The position numbers and the translations under genes are program-made. From assembly GCA_036309765.1 (NCBI GenBank), contig JAXJTE010000164.1, positions 1 to 14,263 of the forward strand: 14,263 nucleotides of DNA, read 5' to 3'. The notes beneath the pieces were generated by a model. The model did no database searches. It saw only the letters and a program-made list of their open reading frames with translations, and was not told the origin of the DNA. Source of the stretch: Caryophanon sp036309765. Its GTDB lineage: Bacteria; Bacillota; Bacilli; Bacillales_A; Planococcaceae. Shown in pieces: positions 6,640-12,719 of this stretch (within the stretch, counting starts at the first letter, position 1; the number at the start of each line of letters is the position of its first letter).

Positions 6640-6673
6640 ATGCCATTTGGGTGCAGCCGCATTCAAATGGCAT
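6640..6673 (+). terminator. Long hairpin in the exoA leader (terminator or attenuator-like)
   Basis: ATGCCATTTGGGTGC (6640-6654) pairs with GCATTCAAATGGCAT (6659-6673) over 15 consecutive pairs, two of them G-U, with a 4-base AGCC loop. The sequence after it, CTGTTTGTT, is a poor U tract. AAAAACGAC precedes the stem. It may end murB-repeat transcription, or it may structure the exoA leader; the ribosome binding site begins 10 bases later. Confidence 0.5.
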
Positions 6674-6698
6674 CTGTTTGTTAGAGAGGACGAACGAA

Positions 6699-7451
6699 AT
6701 GAAATTTATATCATGGAACGTAAATGGCATTCGCGCCTGCATCACAAAAGGCTTTCTCGACTATTTCCACGCAGTCGATGCGGACTTTTTTTGCGTGCAA
6801 GAAACGAAATGCCAAGCTGGTCAAGTCGATTTGCAGCTAGATGGCTACGAGCAATATTGGAATTATGCCGAGAAAAAAGGCTACTCCGGTACCGCGATTT
6901 TTACGAAGCATACGCCGATGTCAGTGCGTTACGGTGTTGGCGATGAAGAAACAGAAGCAGAAGGGCGCATTATTACGCTAGAATACACGGATTTCTTTTT
7001 AGTGAATGTGTATACGCCAAACGCTCAGCGCGACTTAGCACGACTGCCGTTTCGCTTAGCATGGGAAGAAAAGCTCGCGGTGTATTTAAAAGCGCTCGAT
7101 GCACAAAAGCCAGTCATTTATTGCGGTGATTTAAACGTTGCGCATACCGACATCGATTTAAAAAATGCAAAATCAAATAAAGGTAACTCAGGTGTCACAA
7201 TCGAGGAGCGAGCGGCGATGACGAATTTACTTGCAGCAGGCTTCGTCGATACGTTTCGTGCGCTACACCCAGACGCGATCGACCATTATACGTGGTGGTC
7301 GTACATGGCGAAAGTGCGTGAGCGAAACATCGGCTGGCGCATCGACTACTTCATCGCATCGGAGCGCATGATGCCGCGCGTGCAGCACGCAACGATTGAT
7401 GCGCATGTGCTAGGGAGCGACCATTGTCCAATCGGCTTAGTAATCGAGTAG
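6699..7451 (+). CDS. exoA: Exodeoxyribonuclease III / AP endonuclease
   Basis: A 250-residue Mg-dependent enzyme of the exonuclease III family. It cleaves DNA 5' to abasic sites and has 3'-5' exonuclease and 3'-phosphatase activity in base excision repair. All catalytic motifs are present: WNVNGIRA with Asn7, QETK with Glu35, Tyr105 in NVYTPNA, GDLNVAHTDIDL with Asp144 and Asn146, WRIDYF with Asp216, and GSDHCP with Asp241 and His242. ATG 6699 is chosen because AGAGAGGA (6683-6690) precedes it by 8 bases and MKFISWNVNG is the canonical N-terminus; a longer frame from 6651 would translate the leader hairpin. The gene overlaps fluC by 28 bases, so the three genes form an operon. The promoter seems to lie at the repeat edge. 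Confidence 0.96.
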   Translation: MKFISWNVNGIRACITKGFLDYFHAVDADFFCVQETKCQAGQVDLQLDGYEQYWNYAEKKGYSGTAIFTKHTPMSVRYGVGDEETEAEGRIITLEYTDFFLVNVYTPNAQRDLARLPFRLAWEEKLAVYLKALDAQKPVIYCGDLNVAHTDIDLKNAKSNKGNSGVTIEERAAMTNLLAAGFVDTFRALHPDAIDHYTWWSYMAKVRERNIGWRIDYFIASERMMPRVQHATIDAHVLGSDHCPIGLVIE

Positions 7452-7792
7452 TTGCGTCGCTCGTCGTCGGCTTCGGTGGTGCATGCGGCGTTGCGCTTCG
7501 TTACGTATGCCTCGCGTCGTTTTCAGGAGCGGCACTTTTCGTTGCGAACATTGTCGGCAGCTTTTGTTTAGCGTATTTGCATGGGCGAGTAAGCGGCAGT
7601 CGCAACGAGCAAGCGGTACGATTATTTGTTATGACGGGCATGCTCGGCTCGTTTACGACGTTCTCAAGTGTGTCGTACGAGGCATTGGCATTATTTCAGC
7701 AATCGGTATCGCTCGGCATCATGTACGTCGTAGCGATGACGTTTTGTTGTATCGCGGCGGCAGTTGGGGGAACGGTGGTCGGTAAACGATGA
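7424..7792 (+). CDS. crcB: Fluoride exporter FluC/CrcB, first paralog
   Basis: A 122-residue membrane protein with four hydrophobic segments, family of FluC fluoride channels that let cytoplasmic fluoride leave the cell passively. Signature motifs: GGACGVALRYV (18-28), FVANIVGSF with Asn42 in the pore (39-47), and GMLGSFTTFSS (72-82) carrying the phenylalanines (Phe77, Phe80) that line the fluoride path and the central Na+ site. FluC proteins work as antiparallel dimers; two adjacent dissimilar genes, as here, usually mean each takes one orientation and the pair is a heterodimer. The TTG start at 7424 overlaps the exoA end by 28 bases and follows AGGGAG (7412-7417) by 6 bases; no ATG or GTG serves better. 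No fluoride riboswitch was recognised upstream of the operon. Confidence 0.9.
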   Translation: MSNRLSNRVVASLVVGFGGACGVALRYVCLASFSGAALFVANIVGSFCLAYLHGRVSGSRNEQAVRLFVMTGMLGSFTTFSSVSYEALALFQQSVSLGIMYVVAMTFCCIAAAVGGTVVGKR

Positions 7793-8139
7793 TCGAGCTT
7801 TTATACGTATGTGTCGGTGGTTTTGTCGGAGCCATTGCGCGATTTTTACTGTTTCAGCGCTTTATCAAAAAAGAGCGAGCGACGTTATTTGTTAATGTGA
7901 GCGGCAGCTTTTTGCTCGTGCTACTGATGCCGTATATCACGACGGATTGGCAATATCTTTTGATTGCAATCGGCTTTTTCGGTGCGTACACGACGTTTTC
8001 GACATTTACGCTCGACGTCGTACAGCTAGCGAAAACGAGTAAAAAAGAAGCGGCGATGTACGTTATGCGCATGCTTAGCTACAGTGCTGTTGCGATGCTC
8101 GTTGCGTATATGATTGTTGATGGTATGCTACGGAGATGA
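7789..8139 (+). CDS. crcB: Fluoride exporter FluC/CrcB, second paralog
   Basis: A 116-residue, four-segment membrane protein and partner of the preceding gene. Motifs: GGFVGAIARFLL (10-21), LFVNVSGSF with pore Asn36 (33-41), and GFFGAYTTFSTF (62-73). In this copy the first phenylalanine of the GSFTTFS box is Tyr67 (GAYTTFS), a variation I believe occurs in one partner of paired FluC proteins. The ATG lies in an ATGA overlap with the first paralog's stop (7789-7792), typical of translational coupling and equal dosage of two subunits. The stop codon is within the stem-loop of the operon's terminator. The two paralogs differ enough in sequence (for example at both ends) that they are not a recent duplication. 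Confidence 0.9.
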   Translation: MIELLYVCVGGFVGAIARFLLFQRFIKKERATLFVNVSGSFLLVLLMPYITTDWQYLLIAIGFFGAYTTFSTFTLDVVQLAKTSKKEAAMYVMRMLSYSAVAMLVAYMIVDGMLRR

Positions 8140-8156
8140 TTCTCTGTAGCATTTTT
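8125..8156 (+). terminator. Intrinsic terminator of exoA-fluC-fluC, overlapping the last stop codon
   Basis: ATGCTACGGAG (8125-8135) pairs with CTCTGTAGCAT (8142-8152) across 11 pairs with one G-U, a 6-base loop, and five T (8152-8156). The stem contains the final codons of the second fluC, and the stop TGA (8137-8139) is in the loop. Confidence 0.85.
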
Positions 8157-8157
8157 C

Positions 8158-8177
8158 ATTCAAACAATCATTTGAAT
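8158..8177. promoter_or_regulatory. CadC operator, copy 1 (overlaps -35)
   Basis: ATTCAAA-N6-TTTGAAT, a perfect 7-6-7 palindrome, of the type bound by ArsR/CadC-family metal sensors. Its right arm supplies the -35 box TTGAAT (8172-8177). It is identical, including the central CAATCA and a preceding C, to copy 2 at 8203-8222. Confidence 0.85.
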
Positions 8178-8200
8178 ATAATCGCCAAATGATGTACAAT
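8172..8200 (+). promoter_or_regulatory. cadC-cadA promoter
   Basis: TTGAAT (8172-8177) and TACAAT (8195-8200) are 17 bases apart. Operators flank it: copy 1 covers the -35 and copy 2 begins two bases after the -10, over the expected transcription start near 8207. Confidence 0.85.
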
Positions 8201-8202
8201 AC

Positions 8203-8222
8203 ATTCAAACAATCATTTGAAT
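8203..8222. promoter_or_regulatory. CadC operator, copy 2 (overlaps start site)
   Basis: Second exact copy of ATTCAAA-N6-TTTGAAT, 45 bases from the first, lying between the -10 and the ribosome binding site (GAGGTGG, 8224-8230). Bound repressor here would block promoter clearance. An extra half-site CAAATGAT (8186-8193) sits between -35 and -10. Confidence 0.87.
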
Positions 8223-8233
8223 GAGGTGGGCGA

Positions 8234-8575
8234 ATGAAGGGTGTATGTGAAATTGTCGAACAACATGAGGACGTTGTACAACATGTGCAGCAGCAACTAC
8301 CAGAATTAACAAAAACGCTACAAATTTTCAAAGCACTCGCCGATGAAACGCGTTTAAATATTGCGTTTGCACTGACGCTTGCGCCAAAGCTTTGCGTTTG
8401 TGACGTCGCAGCGATTATCGGCAGTTCAAATGCGACCGCATCGCACCATTTACGCTATTTGCGCGAGCACGGTTTAGCCGTTTCAGAACGTGAAGGAAAG
8501 CAAATTTATTACGCGCTTGCAGATGAGCATGTACGCCAAATGATTGACGTCGCGTATACGCATTCGAAGGAGTGA
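8234..8575 (+). CDS. cadC: Cd(II)/Pb(II)/Zn(II)-responsive ArsR-family repressor CadC
   Basis: A 113-residue winged-helix repressor that leaves its operator when it binds Cd, Pb or Zn. The core reads ALADETRLNI, ELCVCD-type KLCVCD (52-57), ASHHLRYLREHGL (69-81) and the wing EGKQIYYAL. Metal site 1 has Cys5, Cys54 and Cys56; the CadC Cys11 equivalent is Glu9. That residue is not essential for function in staphylococcal CadC, as I recall. Site 2, the C-terminal Zn site, is intact in outline: Asp97, His99, His110 and Glu113. The ATG follows GAGGTGG and lies 11 bases after operator copy 2, so the gene is autorepressed. cadA begins 5 bases after the stop. Operators, metal residues and neighbour agree, so assignment is strong. 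Confidence 0.95.
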   Translation: MKGVCEIVEQHEDVVQHVQQQLPELTKTLQIFKALADETRLNIAFALTLAPKLCVCDVAAIIGSSNATASHHLRYLREHGLAVSEREGKQIYYALADEHVRQMIDVAYTHSKE

Positions 8576-8580
8576 GACTT

Positions 8581-10674
8581 ATGGCAACAGAGCAATACCG
8601 TCTACAAAATTTATCGTGTGCAAACTGTGCGGCAAAGTTTGAAAAAAACGTCGCAAGCTTGCCAAATGTCGAGGATGTAAAGCTTAATTTTGGCGCAGCA
8701 AAGCTAACGGTAACAGGATCAGCGACGATCGAGGAGCTAGAGGAAGCAGGGGCGTTTGATAACATTAAAGTCGTACCAGCAACATCGCGCAGCATTGAGG
8801 TGACGACGCCGTTTTGGAAACGTCGTGAAAATCAGCTCGCCGCCGTTGCGCTATTATTTGTCGCAATTGGCTACAGCATGACGAGCATTGCACCGCATAT
8901 TGCGCCGTGGATTTTCGGGGCAGCGATTGTGCTTGGAGGGATCGACATTTTTAAAGTCGGCTTCCAAAATTTATTGAAGCTACAGTTTGATATGAAAACG
9001 CTTATGACGATTGCGATTATCGGTGCGGCAATAATCGGAGAGTGGCAAGAAGCGGCAGTCGTTGTATTTTTATTTGCGGTTAGTGAGGCGCTTGAAGCAT
9101 ACTCGATGAACAAAGCGCGTCAGTCGATTCGTCAGCTGATGGATATCGCACCAGCGACGGCACTGAAAAAAGTAGCACATGGGGATCACTCACATGAGGT
9201 CGAAGTTGAAACGGACACGCTTGTAGTGGACGATATCATCATCATTAAACCTGGCTCAAAAATTGCGATGGACGGTATTGTCGTATCGGGGCAATCGACT
9301 GTAAATGAAGCGTCGATTACCGGTGAGGCGATGCCGATGTTAAAGCAAACGGGCGACGTCGTATTTGCTGGTACGCTCAATGAAGAAGGGGCAATGGAAG
9401 TGCGTGTCACAAAGCATGTGAACGACACGACGATTGCAAAAATTATTCATTTAGTCGAAGAAGCACAGCAAGAAAAAGCACCGTCACAAAAGTTTGTTGA
9501 CCGCTTTGCAAAAATTTATACACCGATCATTATGCTCATTGCGCTCCTTGTCGCAGTCATTCCACCGCTATTTACAGGCGACTGGTCGCACTGGATTTAT
9601 CAAGGGCTTGCCGTGCTTGTCGTCGGCTGTCCGTGTGCACTCGTTATTTCAACGCCTGTTGCGATCGTGACGGCGATTGGCAATGCAGCGAAGCAAGGTG
9701 TACTCATTAAAGGCGGCGTCTATTTAGAGGCGCTCGCACATGTTGAGGCAATTGCATTCGATAAAACAGGTACGCTTACAAAAGGCATGCCAGCTGTAAC
9801 GAATTTATATACGCACGATGAGGAACGTTTACTCCAAGTAGCAGGTGCGGTCGAAACGAAATCACAGCACCCACTTGCTCGTGCGATTTTGCATTATGCG
9901 TTTGTGAAGCAGCTGCACATTCCGAGCGTCGAGCAATTCCAGTCGGTTACAGGTAAAGGTGCAAAAGGGATCGTAAACGGTAAAGAAGTGTACGTCGGCA
10001 GTCTTTCATCGGTTTGTGCGATGATGGATGTGCAGCCAGAAGTGATTGCACAAGCACGCGTATACGAGGAAGAAGGCAAGTCGCTCGTTGCGGTTGTCGA
10101 GGGCAATGTGTTTTTAGGGCTCATTGCAGTAGCTGATGAGGTGCGCGAAGAAAGTGCCGCGATTTTACAGCAGCTAAAAGCAAATGGTGTGAAGGAAACG
10201 ATTATGTTAACAGGTGACGGGGAGCGTACAGCCAATGCGATGGCGAAGCGTTTAGGCGTGACGAATGTGCGTGCAAGCTTACTGCCAGAACAAAAGCTAG
10301 CAGAGATTAAAACGCTACAAGACAAGTTCGGGCAAGTCGCGATGGTCGGTGACGGTGTGAACGATGCACCAGCACTTGCTGCGGCAAATATCGGCATTGC
10401 GATGGGCGGAGCAGGCACAGATACAGCGCTAGAGACGGCGGACATTGCGCTTATGTCAGATGATTTAACGAAGCTGCCGTATGCAATTCGCTTAAGCCGC
10501 AAAACGTTAACGATCATCCAGCAAAATATCGCCTTTGCGCTTGGCTTAAAGATGCTTGCGATTTTGCTCGTCGTTCCAGGTTGGCTTACGCTATGGATTG
10601 CGATTTTCGCCGATATCGGTGCGACATTGCTTGTTGTGCTCAATTCATTACGCTTAATGCGCGTTCAAAAGTAA
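8581..10674 (+). CDS. cadA: Cd(II)/Zn(II)/Pb(II)-exporting P1B-type ATPase
   Basis: A 697-residue plasma-membrane ATPase that pumps soft divalent cations out. Domain order: HMA metal-binding domain (about 5-70) with CxxC at Cys13/Cys16 in NLSCANCAAKFE; TM1-4; actuator domain with SITGEA (245-250); the CPC transport motif in TM6 (Cys350-Pro351-Cys352); phosphorylation site DKTGT (394-398); nucleotide-binding HP (430-431); hinge MVGDGVNDAP (588-597); and Asp678 in the last segment (FADIGATLL), the acidic ligand typical of P1B-2 Zn/Cd/Pb pumps. A small histidine cluster, HGDHSH (200-205), lies before the actuator. ATG 8581 is preferred: AAGGAG (8567-8572) is 8 bases before it. A GTG at 8572 would overlap cadC but lacks a site. 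Cotranscribed with cadC. No clear terminator follows. Confidence 0.96.
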   Translation: MATEQYRLQNLSCANCAAKFEKNVASLPNVEDVKLNFGAAKLTVTGSATIEELEEAGAFDNIKVVPATSRSIEVTTPFWKRRENQLAAVALLFVAIGYSMTSIAPHIAPWIFGAAIVLGGIDIFKVGFQNLLKLQFDMKTLMTIAIIGAAIIGEWQEAAVVVFLFAVSEALEAYSMNKARQSIRQLMDIAPATALKKVAHGDHSHEVEVETDTLVVDDIIIIKPGSKIAMDGIVVSGQSTVNEASITGEAMPMLKQTGDVVFAGTLNEEGAMEVRVTKHVNDTTIAKIIHLVEEAQQEKAPSQKFVDRFAKIYTPIIMLIALLVAVIPPLFTGDWSHWIYQGLAVLVVGCPCALVISTPVAIVTAIGNAAKQGVLIKGGVYLEALAHVEAIAFDKTGTLTKGMPAVTNLYTHDEERLLQVAGAVETKSQHPLARAILHYAFVKQLHIPSVEQFQSVTGKGAKGIVNGKEVYVGSLSSVCAMMDVQPEVIAQARVYEEEGKSLVAVVEGNVFLGLIAVADEVREESAAILQQLKANGVKETIMLTGDGERTANAMAKRLGVTNVRASLLPEQKLAEIKTLQDKFGQVAMVGDGVNDAPALAAANIGIAMGGAGTDTALETADIALMSDDLTKLPYAIRLSRKTLTIIQQNIAFALGLKMLAILLVVPGWLTLWIAIFADIGATLLVVLNSLRLMRVQK

Positions 10675-10680
10675 AGTTTC

Positions 10681-10709
10681 TTGCGTTCGTCCTAGTTAAT
10701 CGTTAAAAT
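10681..10709 (+). promoter_or_regulatory. Predicted promoter of the ComFB-family gene
   Basis: TTGCGT (10681-10686) and TAAAAT (10704-10709) are 17 bases apart, giving four and five consensus matches. It starts 6 bases after the cadA stop, so the downstream gene need not depend on the cad promoter. Confidence 0.55.
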
Positions 10710-10776
10710 GAAGTACGATGAAAGCAAAAGTACAAATTCTTTTGATGGAAATTTAGGATGAATAGGAACGATTACA

Positions 10777-11064
10777 ATGACACAATCCGATGTAATTTTA
10801 ATCAATGTAACAGAGGAAATCGTACGCGGATTAGTTAGTTTCATGTTACGCGGCCCAGAGTATCAGGCTTTTTGTAACTGTACTATTTGTGAAATGGACG
10901 TAAATGCATTAACGTTAAATGCATTACCACCGAAATATGTATCCAACCCGAAGATGCGTGATGCAGCGTTTAAAGAATTAAACACGCCTGAAAACATTGA
11001 AATTATTAACCGAGAAATTATACGAGCGATTCATACGGTTGCTCGTAAACCGAAGCATAAATAA
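10777..11064 (+). CDS. comFB: ComFB-family protein (late competence development)
   Basis: A 95-residue cytoplasmic protein. The family pattern is clear: an N-terminal helix NVTEEIVRGLV (10-20), a cysteine group CNCTIC with Cys33, Cys35 and Cys38, Asp41, and the hallmark LNALPPKYV (47-55). Three closely spaced cysteines suggest a metal or redox role. ComFB is named for the comF operon of Bacillus subtilis, where it sits between the helicase ComFA and ComFC, and its role there is not settled. I recall that ComFB-domain proteins in cyanobacteria bind cyclic dinucleotides. Here it is alone, with its own promoter and terminator and no comFA or comFC nearby, so it may be an orphan paralog. AGGA (10764-10767) precedes the ATG by 9 bases. 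Confidence 0.85.
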   Translation: MTQSDVILINVTEEIVRGLVSFMLRGPEYQAFCNCTICEMDVNALTLNALPPKYVSNPKMRDAAFKELNTPENIEIINREIIRAIHTVARKPKHK

Positions 11065-11071
11065 ATAGGTC

Positions 11072-11107
11072 AAGGAGTGTCTCACATCATTGTGGGCATT
11101 CCTTTTT
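11072..11107 (+). terminator. Intrinsic terminator of the ComFB-family gene
   Basis: AAGGAGTGTCTCACA (11072-11086) pairs with TGTGGGCATTCCTT (11091-11104) with G-U pairs and one bulge, around a short TCAT loop, ending in five T (11103-11107). Confidence 0.8.
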
Positions 11108-11236
11108 ATATGGCGTTGATTAGGGCATTGTTTGAGACATTATGACAAGAAAGATACAAATAACGACATTGCCTACACTTTTTTTAAGCTATTGTAGTAA
11201 ACTAAAGACATAAGAATGCGAAAGCGAGGGGACGAC

Positions 11237-11653
11237 ATGCCAACACCAAGCATGGAAGATCATATTGAACAAATTTATCTATTGATTGAACAAAAAGGCT
11301 ATGCTCGTGTATCTGACATTGCTGAAGCTTTGGCTGTTCTTCCGTCTTCCGTTACGAAAATGGTGCAAAAATTAGATAAAGATGGCTATCTCATCTATGA
11401 AAAATATCGCGGTTTAGCGTTAACACCAAAAGGGCAAAAGCTCGGTAAACGACTTGTGCAGCGTCATGAGCTGTTAGAGCAATTTTTGCGCTTAATCGGC
11501 GTGAACGAGCAATTAATATACAATGACGTCGAAGGAATTGAGCATCACTTAAGCTGGGATTCGATTGATCGCATTGCCGACTTAGTGCAAGTGATGGAAG
11601 AAAATCCAACGATACTTCATCAGCTACAACAACTAAAAACAAATCATCTCTAG
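11237..11653 (+). CDS. mntR: Manganese-dependent transcriptional regulator MntR
   Basis: A 138-residue DtxR-family dimer that binds Mn(II) and represses manganese uptake genes, and in Bacillus activates Mn efflux genes. The N-terminal winged helix (about 5-65) has GYARVSDIAEALAV and PSSVTKMVQKLDKDGYL, near-identical to Bacillus subtilis MntR. All six metal ligands match in number: Asp8, Glu11, His77, Glu99, Glu102 and His103. Residue 35, histidine as I recall in B. subtilis, is Leu here. I start at ATG 11237, giving MPTPSMEDHIEQ, because GAGGGGA (11226-11232) precedes it by 4 bases and the residue numbering then fits; a frame from 11216 would add seven residues and include that site. No convincing promoter was found. 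cvfB follows after 10 bases. Confidence 0.96.
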   Translation: MPTPSMEDHIEQIYLLIEQKGYARVSDIAEALAVLPSSVTKMVQKLDKDGYLIYEKYRGLALTPKGQKLGKRLVQRHELLEQFLRLIGVNEQLIYNDVEGIEHHLSWDSIDRIADLVQVMEENPTILHQLQQLKTNHL

Positions 11654-11663
11654 GAGGATATAC

Positions 11664-12521
11664 ATGTTAGAATTAACTGCTGGCGACGTGGTCAGCTTAA
11701 CGGTCGTAAAAGAAGAAGGGTCAAAGTGGCTTTTAACAAACGGTGCGAAAGAAATCTCATTAAATGCATCAGAAGTGCTTGAACCATTAACAGTCGGTGA
11801 AACAGTCGAAGTATTTTTATACACAGACCGTCGTGGTGAACTACATGCAACGACAGCACTGCCAACAATTCGCAAAGAGGAATACGGCTGGGCACGCGTA
11901 TTACGTGCAGTAAAACACGAGGGCGCATACGTTGACATCGGTACGTCACGCGAAGTGCTTGTGCGTGCAGAAGATTTACCGAAGCTTGAGGAATTATGGC
12001 CACAAGCAGGTGACCATCTTTACATTACATTAAAGCCAGACCGCAACGGTAGCCTTTACGGTCGCTTAATTACAGAGGAAAAAGTAGCCGATCTTTACGA
12101 GGGCGCACTTGAAGACCAATTTAACAAAAACATTACAGCACGCCCGTACCGTCTATTACCAGTCGGCACGTTCTTACTTGGCGTGGAGCAACCGTTCCGT
12201 ATTTTCGTACACGAAACAGAGCGTAAAGCAGAGCCGCGTTTAGGGCAAGACATTAGCGTGCGCATTATCGACGTAAAAGAAGACGGCTCAATGAACGGTT
12301 CACTTTTACCACGTAAGCACGAGCGTTTAAGCGACGATGCAGAGCAAGTGTTAGCGTACTTACAAGATGTTGGCGGACGCATGCCATTTGGTGATAAATC
12401 ATCACCAGACGAAATTAAAGATATGTTTAACATGAGTAAAGCGTCATTCAAACGCGCACTTGGCACGTTAATGAAAGAACGTAAAATTACACAAAAAGAC
12501 GGTTGGACAGAGATCGTTTAA
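11664..12521 (+). CDS. cvfB: CvfB-family S1 RNA-binding protein (YitL-like)
   Basis: A 285-residue cytoplasmic protein with three S1-type OB folds (about 1-65, 70-135 and 150-215) and a C-terminal winged helix (about 222-285, with MSKASFKRALGTLMKE). The second S1 unit shows GAYVDIGTSREVLVRAEDLP, the usual S1 core. In Staphylococcus aureus CvfB binds RNA and affects virulence-factor and agr-related expression; the Bacillus subtilis relative is YitL. What it controls here cannot be read from sequence. Its ribosome binding site AGGAGG (11652-11657) overlaps the mntR stop TAG (11651-11653), so mntR termination and cvfB initiation should be coupled. A perfect terminator follows. Length matches the family. 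Confidence 0.93.
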   Translation: MLELTAGDVVSLTVVKEEGSKWLLTNGAKEISLNASEVLEPLTVGETVEVFLYTDRRGELHATTALPTIRKEEYGWARVLRAVKHEGAYVDIGTSREVLVRAEDLPKLEELWPQAGDHLYITLKPDRNGSLYGRLITEEKVADLYEGALEDQFNKNITARPYRLLPVGTFLLGVEQPFRIFVHETERKAEPRLGQDISVRIIDVKEDGSMNGSLLPRKHERLSDDAEQVLAYLQDVGGRMPFGDKSSPDEIKDMFNMSKASFKRALGTLMKERKITQKDGWTEIV

Positions 12522-12527
12522 TAACAG

Positions 12528-12567
12528 ATGGTAGAGGAAGCGATATGCGTGCCTCTACCATTTTTTT
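12528..12567 (+). terminator. Intrinsic terminator of mntR-cvfB
   Basis: ATGGTAGAGG (12528-12537) pairs perfectly with CCTCTACCAT (12552-12561), with a 14-base loop and seven T (12561-12567). Confidence 0.9.
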
Positions 12568-12661
12568 ATGAAATGGAACTTTTCATGTTTACGAACGTAT
12601 ACATTTAAGGAAAAATAGTAACTACAGGCACGTGTTCACGAAACATGTATAGAAAGCTCGA

Positions 12662-12690
12662 TTAGCTGTTTGTGAAGTTCAGTTTATAAT
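12662..12690 (+). promoter_or_regulatory. Predicted promoter of the YpuA-like gene
   Basis: A perfect TATAAT (12685-12690) with TTAGCT (12662-12667) 17 bases upstream. The Bacillus subtilis relative is, as I recall, under the envelope-stress sigma factor SigM; I did not find a clean SigM-type -35/-10 pair here. Confidence 0.55.
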
Positions 12691-12719
12691 AAAACGTTTC
12701 TACGATAGGGGAGTTTACG

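Noticed and set aside
6395..6698. Fluoride riboswitch upstream of exoA-fluC-fluC
   Set aside because: No sequence resembling the conserved crcB-motif pseudoknot was recognised; the hairpin at 6640-6673 is a simple long stem.
6626..6946. Alternative 106-codon + strand frame over the start of exoA
   Set aside because: It overlaps exoA in another frame, is Arg-rich and has no ribosome binding site.
7483..7785. A 100-codon + strand frame within the first fluC
   Set aside because: It is an Arg/Cys-rich translation in the wrong frame of a gene with clear FluC motifs.
8572..8580. GTG start for cadA overlapping the cadC stop
   Set aside because: Possible in principle, but the AAGGAG site is directly against it and is correctly spaced for ATG 8581.
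9894..10643. Long minus-strand open frame of 249 codons
   Set aside because: It lies wholly inside cadA, opposite a fully conserved P-type ATPase region, and encodes a Ser/Ala-rich sequence with no recognisable motif. It is a shadow of cadA codon usage.
11108..11236. MntR autoregulatory site and promoter
   Set aside because: TTGCCT (11169-11174) and TAGTAA or TAAACT boxes are poorly spaced, and nothing resembles an MntR palindrome, so I list no promoter.
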